From: Microcaldota archaeon
GTDB taxonomy: Archaea; Micrarchaeota; Micrarchaeia; Anstonellales; Bilamarchaeaceae
Assembly (NCBI GenBank): GCA_026992595.1
Contig: JALWZW010000048.1
Location: 1-16,136 of the forward strand
DNA: 16,136 nucleotides
Reading direction: 5' to 3'
Position numbers and translations under genes: made by a program. The notes beneath the pieces were generated by a model. That model did no database searches and was not told the origin of the DNA. It saw only the letters and a list, made by a program, of their open reading frames with translations. Within the stretch, counting starts at the first letter, position 1. Every line of letters starts with the position of its first letter. Positions 7,107-13,354 of the stretch are shown here, piece after piece.

Positions 7107-8414
7107 ATGGCGAAGTTTGAATGGTACTCTGAGTTTGTGGATTTATCTTACACGCCTTCTAAAACAGACCTTGTGGCTTTGTTTTACTTTAAGCCGCGAA
7201 AAGGGATGCCTGTGAAGGAAGCGATGGGGCGCATTGCTTCTGAGAGTTCTATAGGAACATGGACCACCTTAGCAAAACTCCCTAAGCGCGCTTATAAACT
7301 GAAGGCCTGGGCGTTTTGGTATAAGCGGTTTAGGAGAGGATATTTGGCAAAGGTTGCCTATCCTTTAGAGTTGTGGGAAGAGGGCAGCATTCCTAACCTT
7401 TTGAGCGGTGCGGCGGGCAATATTTTTGGGATGAAGGCGGTAGAGCATTTGAGATTGATTGATATCTCCTTTCCCCCTTCTTATTTAAAGCATTTTGAAG
7501 GGCCTAATGGCGGGATTAAGGAAATTAGAAAAACCTTTAAGATTAAAAAAAGGCCGCTGTTAGGCGCTGTCCCTAAGCCCAAAACCGGCTATTCTGCAAC
7601 AGAGCATGCGCAGGTTGGTTATGAAACATGGGTAGGTGGTTTTGATTTTGTGAAAGATGATGAAAACCTTGCCAGCCAGCGGTTTAACCGCTTTGAAAAA
7701 AGGGTGGAGGCGCTGGCGCGCATGAGAGAAAAGGCAGAGAGAGAAACAGGAGAATTAAAGGACGCTTTCATAAATGTTACAGCACCTTATAAAGAGATGG
7801 AGAGGCGCGTTGAGTTGCTTCATGATTTTGGGTTTAAGTATTTTATGGTAGATGTGGTGGTGTGCGGCTTTTCTGCTGTTCAGGATATTTGCGCAATGGC
7901 GCATGATTTAGATATGTATATACATGGTCATCGCGCTATGCATGCCTCCTTTACCCGCAACGAAGAGCATGGTATTGCGATGCCCTTTTTAGCAAAGTTG
8001 TGTAGGTTGGCGGGTGTTAATCAGATACACACAGGCACAGTGGTAGGCAAATTGGAAGGTGCCAAAGAAGAAAGCTTAACCTCTGCCCTCCATTTAAGGG
8101 AGAAAAACTATGGGGAAGGGATGCCTTGGCATCTTAGCCAAGAATGGGGAAAGATGGCTAACGCCTTCCCTGTTGCTTCTGGAGGGCTTCACCCCGGCTT
8201 GGTACCTGATGTTTTAGATATTTACGGAAGCGAATTGGTGCTTTTGGTGAGCGGCGGCATTCATGGCCATCCTAAAGGCACCAGAGCGGGGGCGCGGGCG
8301 GTTGTGCAGGCGTTAGAGGCATATTATGAAGGCGTTTCTTTAGAAGATTATGCCAAAAAGCACAAGGAGTTGCGAGAGGCGCTTAAAAAATGGAAAAGGG
8401 CGCATCCTGTTTAA
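7107..8414 (+). CDS. RuBisCO large subunit, archaeal form III type
   Basis: Carboxylates ribulose-1,5-bisphosphate to two 3-phosphoglycerates. In archaea, form III works in AMP/nucleoside ribose salvage rather than the Calvin cycle. The 435 residues match form III length, and every active-site residue is visible: E46 in ESSIGTWTT, N105 in GNIFGMK, K157 and K159 in PKPKTGYS, the carbamylated-lysine motif FDFVKDDEN (K183, D185, E186), H275 and H279 in HRAMHA, H308 and loop-6 K315 in HTGTVVGKLEG, S358 in ASGGLHPG, and GG 383-384 in SGGIHGHP. The C-terminus, HKELREALKKWKRAHPV, closely resembles the Thermococcus enzyme. Loop 6 reads GTVVGKLEG as in forms I and II, unlike the GTAGAGKLEG of Thermococcus. 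The AMP phosphorylase and ribose-1,5-bisphosphate isomerase genes that complete the pathway are not in this window. Confidence 0.95.
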   Translation: MAKFEWYSEFVDLSYTPSKTDLVALFYFKPRKGMPVKEAMGRIASESSIGTWTTLAKLPKRAYKLKAWAFWYKRFRRGYLAKVAYPLELWEEGSIPNLLSGAAGNIFGMKAVEHLRLIDISFPPSYLKHFEGPNGGIKEIRKTFKIKKRPLLGAVPKPKTGYSATEHAQVGYETWVGGFDFVKDDENLASQRFNRFEKRVEALARMREKAERETGELKDAFINVTAPYKEMERRVELLHDFGFKYFMVDVVVCGFSAVQDICAMAHDLDMYIHGHRAMHASFTRNEEHGIAMPFLAKLCRLAGVNQIHTGTVVGKLEGAKEESLTSALHLREKNYGEGMPWHLSQEWGKMANAFPVASGGLHPGLVPDVLDIYGSELVLLVSGGIHGHPKGTRAGARAVVQALEAYYEGVSLEDYAKKHKELREALKKWKRAHPV

Positions 8415-8680
8415 TCTGCTTTTTTTAACACCTCTTCTAATTTTCCTCTCCTTTCCCATTCTAAAAGGTCGCTATATCCTCCTATATGCGTTTCCCCGAT
8501 GAATATTTGCGGTACAGTTTTTCTACCACTTCTCTTTATCATCTCTTCTGCTCTTTCTCTGCTCTCCCCTACATCTATTTCTTCATATCTTAGCCCTCTC
8601 TCTTCAAAAAACTCTTTTGCTTTTTTACAAAACATGCAAGTTTTTTTCGTATATATTGTTATTTTTTTACCTTCTACCAT
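8411..8680 (-). CDS. Glutaredoxin-like thiol-disulfide oxidoreductase
   Basis: Small cytoplasmic redox protein of 89 residues with a complete thioredoxin fold of the glutaredoxin kind. The active site is CMFC (C15, C18) after the first strand KKITIYTKKT. The cis-proline motif TVP is at 55-57, and GGYSDL (67-72) matches the GG-[ST/D]-DL motif that binds the partner thiol. The two-cysteine active site points to a dithiol mechanism; the reductant (glutathione, other thiol or thioredoxin reductase) cannot be told. It lies 20 bases downstream of metG on the same strand and is preceded by a strong ribosome binding site, AGGTGGTGA (minus strand, about 8683-8691). Its stop shares the palindrome TTAA (8411-8414) with the RuBisCO stop on the other strand. 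Confidence 0.93.
   Translation of the reverse strand: MVEGKKITIYTKKTCMFCKKAKEFFEERGLRYEEIDVGESRERAEEMIKRSGRKTVPQIFIGETHIGGYSDLLEWERRGKLEEVLKKAD
8420..8426 (+). terminator. Poly-T terminator candidate after RuBisCO
   Basis: Seven T begin 6 bases after the RuBisCO stop. The run lies inside the 3' end of the convergent glutaredoxin gene, where it encodes its terminal lysines on the other strand. Confidence 0.35.
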
Positions 8681-8700
8681 TTCACCACCTTTATTTACAC

Positions 8701-10806
8701 TTACCTTACCACTCCCTCCTTCACCTTCTCTGTCCTTATTTCTTTTCCGTTTACGGTAAGCGGTTTTCCTTTATAAACCACTTTTCCGCCCTCCACCCTT
8801 AAATCAAGTTTTTTAAAGTCCCCTATGGTTACCATTTTTTCCTTTTGCGCGGCTTTTTTGCCCTCTACCGCAACCTTCTCTCCAACTTCGCCTTCTGCAA
8901 AAAGCACTTCCACGCCTTCTTTCCCTTCTGCCGCTAAGAGCATCCCTTCGGATATTTCTCCTCTTAGTTTGGCAGGTTTAAGATTTTTTAGGATAAGCAC
9001 CTTTTTCCACAGCAACTCTGCCGGGGTATATATGCCTACAAGCCCTGAAACAATCTGCCTCACCCCGTCTCCCATCTCCACTTTCTCTATATATAACTTA
9101 TCTGCGTTAGGATGTTTTTTTACTTCAATTATCTTCCCCACTTCAATATCAAATTTCTCTAACCCCACTTCCTCTTCCCCTTCCCCAAATCTTTTGCGCA
9201 TTTCTTCTATCTCCTTTTTCTCCAATTTTTTAAATAGCGGTTTTATTTCTCCTAATCTCATTTTAAATTCTCTGCCCATATCTTTCCATGTAGCGCTTCC
9301 AACGCCCATCATGCTCAATATTGCTTGCGAGGTGTGCGGAAGGAAGGGGTGGATGAGGATGGCTAAGTCCCTTACCTGAAGGCCCAACTCCTCCATTATC
9401 CTTCTCGCCTCCTCCCTATCCTCTTTAACCACTTCCCACACCCTCCTCTCTTGGAAGTATCTATTTGCGTTTTTAGAGAGGTGCATTATTTTATGGAGCG
9501 CTTCCTTTAATTTTACCTTTTCCATACACTCTTCTATTTCTTTCGCTATCTCTTCCTGCTCTTTAAGGAAAGGGGTGTTGTGCGCTCTGCACACAAACTC
9601 CTCCCCAAAGTTTCTTTTTATGAATGTTAAAACACGGTTAATAAGGTTGGCAAAATTATCTATCAATTCGCTGTTTGTCTTCTCATAAAAATCATCCCAT
9701 GTAAAGTGCGTGTCTGCCTTTTCTGGCCTGTTTGCAAACAAGTAGTAGCGCCACACATCTGCAGGTATGCCTGATTTCATTGCATCGTCTCCAAACACCC
9801 CTACCCCCCGCGATTTGGAGAATTTCCCGCCCTCATAATTTAAGTATTCTGTGGTGTTGATATGATAAACAAGCGTCCACCGCTCGCCAGTGGCCATCAG
9901 CATGCCCGGAAAGAGAAGGGTGTGGAATGGAATGTTGTCTTTGCCCATAAATTGGTACAACTTTACCTCCTTTCCTCTCCACCATTTTTCCCAATCTTCT
10001 GTCAAGGAAGCGGTTATGGATATGTAGCCGATGGGCGCGTCAAACCACACATAGAATACTTTCCCTTCATACCCCTCCAACGGCACAGGCACCCCCCATT
10101 TAAGGTCGCGGGTTATGGCGCGCGGCTTTAGTCCCTCTTTTATCCACCAGAGCGAGACATTACGCGCATTTTCGCTCCAAAAGCCCTCCACGCTTCTTTT
10201 TTCAATCCATTCTTTAAGCGCGGACGCTAATTTAGAAAGGTCAAAAAAGAGGTGCTTTGTGGATTTTTTAATAGGCGCAGCGCCGCTCACTTTGCTTTTT
10301 GGCTCTATTAACTCTTCTGGATGGAGCATTTTGCCGCATTTTTCGCACTGGTCTCCTCTTGCGCCTTTGTACCCGCAGTAAGGGCAAGTGCCTTCTATGT
10401 ATCTATCTGCTAAAAACATGTTTGCTTGCGGGTCAAAAAACTGCTCCACTTCTTTTTCAATTATATAGCCGTTTTCATAGATTTTTTTGAAGATGTGTTG
10501 CACAATTTCTTTATGATGGCGGTTTGTGGTTCTTCCAAAAATATCAAAACTGATCCCAAACCACTCGTATATTTCCTTATGGATTTTGTGATATCGTTCT
10601 GTTATCTCCTGCGGAGTGGTCCCTTCTTCCAGCGCTTTTATCTCTGTCGCTGTTCCGTATTCGTCTGTACCGCATACATAAATGCATTCATATCCTTTTA
10701 ATCTACAGTAGCGTGCAAAGGCATCTGCAGAAAGAACGCATCCTATAATGTTTCCCAAATGAGGGACATTATTTACATAAGGAAGTGCGGCTGTTATTAA
10801 AATCAT
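8701..10806 (-). CDS. metG: Methionyl-tRNA synthetase with fused C-terminal tRNA-binding domain
   Basis: Class I synthetase charging tRNA-Met. HLGN (16-19) is the HIGH motif and KFSKS (328-332) the KMSKS motif. The zinc site is C141, C144, C154 and C157. A second zinc knuckle, present in some archaeal enzymes, is absent: EPKSKVSG (168-175) has serines where those have CxxC, as in the E. coli enzyme. The catalytic core is followed by the anticodon-binding helical domain and, from about 549 to 650, an EMAPII/Trbp111-type tRNA-binding OB fold (FDIEVGKIIEVKKHPNADKL and ISEGMLLAA). The last 50 residues include IGDFKKLDLRV (about 661-671), which resembles the opening motif of another such domain. 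The ATG at 10806 is preceded at about -26 by a TATA-like box, so the message is probably leaderless. The glutaredoxin gene follows in the same operon. Confidence 0.97.
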   Translation of the reverse strand: MILITAALPYVNNVPHLGNIIGCVLSADAFARYCRLKGYECIYVCGTDEYGTATEIKALEEGTTPQEITERYHKIHKEIYEWFGISFDIFGRTTNRHHKEIVQHIFKKIYENGYIIEKEVEQFFDPQANMFLADRYIEGTCPYCGYKGARGDQCEKCGKMLHPEELIEPKSKVSGAAPIKKSTKHLFFDLSKLASALKEWIEKRSVEGFWSENARNVSLWWIKEGLKPRAITRDLKWGVPVPLEGYEGKVFYVWFDAPIGYISITASLTEDWEKWWRGKEVKLYQFMGKDNIPFHTLLFPGMLMATGERWTLVYHINTTEYLNYEGGKFSKSRGVGVFGDDAMKSGIPADVWRYYLFANRPEKADTHFTWDDFYEKTNSELIDNFANLINRVLTFIKRNFGEEFVCRAHNTPFLKEQEEIAKEIEECMEKVKLKEALHKIMHLSKNANRYFQERRVWEVVKEDREEARRIMEELGLQVRDLAILIHPFLPHTSQAILSMMGVGSATWKDMGREFKMRLGEIKPLFKKLEKKEIEEMRKRFGEGEEEVGLEKFDIEVGKIIEVKKHPNADKLYIEKVEMGDGVRQIVSGLVGIYTPAELLWKKVLILKNLKPAKLRGEISEGMLLAAEGKEGVEVLFAEGEVGEKVAVEGKKAAQKEKMVTIGDFKKLDLRVEGGKVVYKGKPLTVNGKEIRTEKVKEGVVR

Positions 10807-10810
10807 GAGA

Positions 10811-10836
10811 ATATTTAAAGGTGTAAAGATTTAAAG
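10811..10836. promoter_or_regulatory. Compact divergent promoter pair of metG and the PUA-like gene
   Basis: Only 36 bases separate the two start codons. ATATTTAAA (10811-10819) is centred about 28 bases before the ATG at 10843 (+), and the minus-strand reading of AGATTTAAAG (10827-10836) is centred about 26 bases before the metG ATG. Each TATA-like box lies next to the other gene's start region, so both messages must be leaderless and the two polymerases would compete for the same DNA. Confidence 0.6.
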
Positions 10837-10842
10837 AAGAAT

Positions 10843-11259
10843 ATGGAAAAAGAAGAGCGCTTTTTAAGGTTTCTTAAAAAACATTTTGGCTTTGAGGTGA
10901 GCGGCCTTTTTTATCAAAAAGGGGTGCGCATTGCTAATCAAGAAGTTATTTCCTCGCCTATTAGAGGGTGGAAAGGATATGCAGCGTGCGATGGCGGCTT
11001 TAACCCTACCAACGCTTTTATTTTCAACTTTGGCCATTTGGCAAAAAGAAATGTGTTGGCGCTTAATGAGGAGGAAGCAAAGCGCTTTGTGGCAGGGGAG
11101 GATTTGTTTATAAATTTGGGGAATAAACCCAAACATATAATCCCTACATTTAACGGCTTCCCTTTGGGCGCTGCTTTTTACGATGGAGAGAAGATTGTTA
11201 ACAAACTTCCTAAAAAAAGAACGCGCCATATAATAAACAAACTTTTAATGAAAAGGTGA
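10843..11259 (+). CDS. Stand-alone PUA-like RNA-binding protein (RsmF/NOL1-NOP2 C-terminal domain type)
   Basis: A 138-residue basic protein resembling the RNA-binding PUA-like domain found at the C-terminus of RsmF-type rRNA m5C methyltransferases. The shared pattern is a HALAL-like segment (PTNAFIFNFGHLAK), then LNEEEAKRFVAGEDL matching the LT..EA..YLrGe element, then FNGFPLGAAFYDGEKIVNKLPKKR matching G.PLGwgK..g..KNhyPKglR. No methyltransferase domain is attached and none is encoded next to it; archaea commonly keep this domain as a separate protein. A role in rRNA or tRNA binding during modification or ribosome assembly is likely but not shown. Its stop TGA lies within GGTGA (11255-11259), the ribosome binding site of the aminopeptidase gene 4 bases on, so the two form an operon. 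Confidence 0.75.
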   Translation: MEKEERFLRFLKKHFGFEVSGLFYQKGVRIANQEVISSPIRGWKGYAACDGGFNPTNAFIFNFGHLAKRNVLALNEEEAKRFVAGEDLFINLGNKPKHIIPTFNGFPLGAAFYDGEKIVNKLPKKRTRHIINKLLMKR

Positions 11260-11263
11260 AAGT

Positions 11264-12286
11264 ATGGATTTTAAGCTGATGGAGGCGCTATGTTTTGCAG
11301 ATGGGGTCAGTAGCGACGAGGAAGAGGTTGCGGCTATTTTGGAGAACGCATTTGAATCTAATGGCTTAACAGTGGAGAGGGACCGGTTTGGCAATGTTTT
11401 TGGTTATAAGCGGCTGGGGGAGAGGCCGGTGGTGTTGGCCGCACATATGGACGAGATTGGTTTTATGGTTAAGCATGTTGAGAAAAACGGCTTTTTAAGG
11501 TTTATTAAAATAGGAGGTATAGATGATCGCCTCTTGCCAGACCAAGTGGTTAGGGTGAAAGGGAGAAGCAAGGTGTGGGGAGTTATAGGGATGAAACCGC
11601 CCCATATAACTAAGCAAGAGGAGAGGAAAAGCGTCGTGGAGTGGCGACGCCTTTTTATAGATGTGGGTGCAGAAAGCAGGGAAGAAGTGGAGGAGTTGGG
11701 TATTGAGGTGGGGAGCACTGCAACTTTTGCGCCTTTCTTTAGGCGCGCGGGGAAGCACCGCTTTATGGGAAAGGCGCTTGATAATAGGATTGGTTGCTAT
11801 ATTTTAACTCAACTCTCAAAAAATCTTCCAGAGAATGTGGTTTTGATGGGCACCGCTCAAGAGGAGGTTTCCACCTTTGGGAAAGGGGCTACGGTAGCTG
11901 CCTACCGCCTTAACCCTTCTGCCTTTATTGCTGTAGATACCACCACTGCAGGCGACCATCCAGAGGTTAGCGAGCATGATGCGCCTATAGCGCTTGCTAA
12001 AGGTCCTGCGGTGGTGTTGGCAGAAGCAGGTGGTCGTGGCAATGTGGCTGATAGGAAGCTTTTAAAGCGTTTTGTTGAGGTAGCCAAAGAAGGAAAGATT
12101 TCTATTCAGCCCGAGGTTATGGAAGGCGGGGCAACAGATGCCGCTTCTGTCTATAATGTGCGAGAGGGCATTCCTTCCATTAGCATAAGCGTTCCCTGCC
12201 GATACATCCATTCACGCGCTGCATTGGCAGATGTGCGGGATGTGGAAAGCACCCTGGAGCTTCTTTCCTCTTTCCTCAAATCATAA
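11264..12286 (+). CDS. M42-family aminopeptidase (TET-type)
   Basis: Dimetal aminopeptidase of the M42 family; archaeal members build dodecameric tetrahedral particles that trim peptides left by the proteasome. At 340 residues it has the usual length. Metal and catalytic residues are all in place: H61 in AAHMDEIG (with D63), the bridging D173 in ALDNRIG, the E200-E201 pair in GTAQEEVST, D225 in AVDTT, and H316 in PCRYIHS. GGATDAASV (288-296) is also typical. The segment after the Glu pair reads VSTFGKGA rather than the common VGLRGA, which may alter the active-site neighbourhood. Substrate preference (acidic, neutral or basic N-terminal residues) cannot be read. It is translated from GGTGA, 4 bases after the PUA-like gene. 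Its 3' end overlaps the convergent ATPase remnant by 6 bases. Confidence 0.94.
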   Translation: MDFKLMEALCFADGVSSDEEEVAAILENAFESNGLTVERDRFGNVFGYKRLGERPVVLAAHMDEIGFMVKHVEKNGFLRFIKIGGIDDRLLPDQVVRVKGRSKVWGVIGMKPPHITKQEERKSVVEWRRLFIDVGAESREEVEELGIEVGSTATFAPFFRRAGKHRFMGKALDNRIGCYILTQLSKNLPENVVLMGTAQEEVSTFGKGATVAAYRLNPSAFIAVDTTTAGDHPEVSEHDAPIALAKGPAVVLAEAGGRGNVADRKLLKRFVEVAKEGKISIQPEVMEGGATDAASVYNVREGIPSISISVPCRYIHSRAALADVRDVESTLELLSSFLKS

Positions 12287-12302
12287 TTTCCTAAAATCAT
12301 AA
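12271..12302. repeat. Tandem 16-bp duplication at the convergent gene ends
   Basis: TTTCCTCAAATCATAA (12271-12286) is followed directly by TTTCCTAAAATCATAA (12287-12302), with one mismatch. The first copy carries the M42 peptidase stop and the ATPase-remnant stop; the second lies within the remnant's last codons. It looks like a local slippage duplication. Confidence 0.8.
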
Positions 12303-13220
12303 CTTGCCAAAAAGACCGGCAGCGTTTCTTTATCTAAAAGGAACGCTTGAATGCCGCGCGGCTTTCTCCATTGCGCAAAGCCCCATTTTGCTTCAAACCC
12401 ATAAAGTTTGCCTTCCCTCTCCACCACCACATCCACCTCTGTTTTCTTTGAATGGTAGTATATAGATGCGCTTCTTTTTAGGTGTGTCGATAGCGTACTT
12501 TCTACGGTGTAAGGGGTGGAAAGCTCTGTTTTTGCATATTTTGCCAGCACCTTTGCGATAAGGGGGTCGCTAATATGAAGTTTTTTGTTTTTTCTGTAAT
12601 ATATTTTTTTATCTAACCCTATATAGTAGAGAATGTTTATTAGATAGGTGTTTTCTAAAAACTCTAAATATGTCTGAACGGTGTGGGGGCTGTTTATGGG
12701 TGTGTTTTTTGCAATATTGTTGTAACTTAATGGGATACCCTTGCTCTCTAACACCACTTTTACAATTTCTTTAAATGTTTGTTCGTTTTTTCCATCTTTT
12801 TTAAGGTCCCCTTTTATCCAATCTATATATGTTTCGTAAACCCTCTCTTTTTTATTTAGCACATAGAGAAACCCTCCTGTTTGCAGATATTTTTCAAATA
12901 TTTCTTTTATCCCCTCTTTAAAAGCAAGGTTGGAAAGGTAGAATCTGTCAGGTTGAAACCTCTTTCTTTTAATTTTGAGGAATATCTTCACAAGAGTAGT
13001 AGAAAAGAGAGTAGGGGTTTTCTTTTTTAAGCGCTTGGTGGATGAGGATTTTTAATCCAGTGGTCTTCCCCACCTGCCGAGGTCCTGTTAAAAAATATAA
13101 TCCAAATTTTCCTATCCTAATACTCTCTATCTCTTGAGGGTGGTGCTTGTATTCTGCTTCTTCATATTCCTTATATTGTATGTCTTCTTCTTTGAACCAC
13201 CACGGATTATATTCTTCCAT
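12281..13220 (-). pseudogene. Remnant of an archaeal AAA-type (DEXX-box/DUF4143-like) ATPase
   Basis: Two overlapping frames together make one broken gene. The first (ATG at 13220, stop near 12969) holds the family's YNPWW opening and Walker A GPRQVGKTT, then runs to FYYSCEDI and ends. The second (frame open from about 12991 to 12281) resumes with DRFYLSNLAFKEGI and continues through LQTGGF, a winged-helix-like part (SYNNIAKNTPINSPHTVQTYLEFLENTYLI), YRKNKKLHISDPLI and the C-terminal nuclease-like DVVVEREGKLYGFEAKW. In intact relatives of about 460 residues, a stretch with Walker B (LDEI...W), sensor (TGSS) and GRRG lies between these parts; here roughly 80-130 residues are gone and the frame has shifted. 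Without Walker B it cannot hydrolyse ATP normally. Such ATPases are accessory and poorly characterised. The ATG at 13220 is preferred because a TATA-like box sits about 25 bases before it. Confidence 0.8.
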
Positions 13221-13227
13221 GTTTTTA

Positions 13228-13292
13228 ATTTGCAAATCCTTTTTAAATAACTTTGCAGTAGCATTGCAAACTTATTTTTAAATAATTTGCAT
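13228..13292. promoter_or_regulatory. Cluster of TTTGCA motifs around TATA-like boxes (candidate operator)
   Basis: Within 65 bases are a perfect palindrome ATTTGCAAAT (13228-13237), an inverted repeat TTTGCA-N7-TGCAAA (13252-13270), and ATTTGCAT (13285-13292). Between them TTTTTAAATAA occurs twice, about 13240-13250 and 13276-13285. The first copy, read on the minus strand as TATTTAAAA, is the likely TATA box of the ATPase remnant, so the motifs flank its core promoter on both sides. This arrangement suits a dimeric repressor; no regulator is identified. Confidence 0.55.
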
Positions 13293-13325
13293 TGGCTCTT
13301 CATCTTGCGTTAATTTAAAAAAACA

Positions 13326-13333
13326 TTTATATA
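13326..13333 (+). promoter_or_regulatory. TATA box of the 566-residue protein gene
   Basis: TTTATATA is centred about 25 bases before the ATG at 13355, preceded by a purine-rich run (13317-13323) that could act as the BRE. It is the best TATA box in the window and implies a strong leaderless transcript. No ribosome binding site precedes the ATG. Confidence 0.65.
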
Positions 13334-13354
13334 GGTTGCTTCCTTCTTTTATTC

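Noticed and set aside
8825..10701. Plus-strand open frames opposite metG
   Set aside because: They are antisense shadows of a fully conserved MetRS.
12969..12991. Programmed frameshift joining the two ATPase frames
   Set aside because: The Walker B and sensor region is missing altogether, so shifting frames would not restore a working enzyme, and no strong slippery sequence is visible at the overlap.
13221..13235. TTG at 13235 as the ATPase start
   Set aside because: The ATG at 13220 lies at the right distance from the TATA-like box, begins the conserved part of the protein, and avoids the palindrome at 13228-13237.
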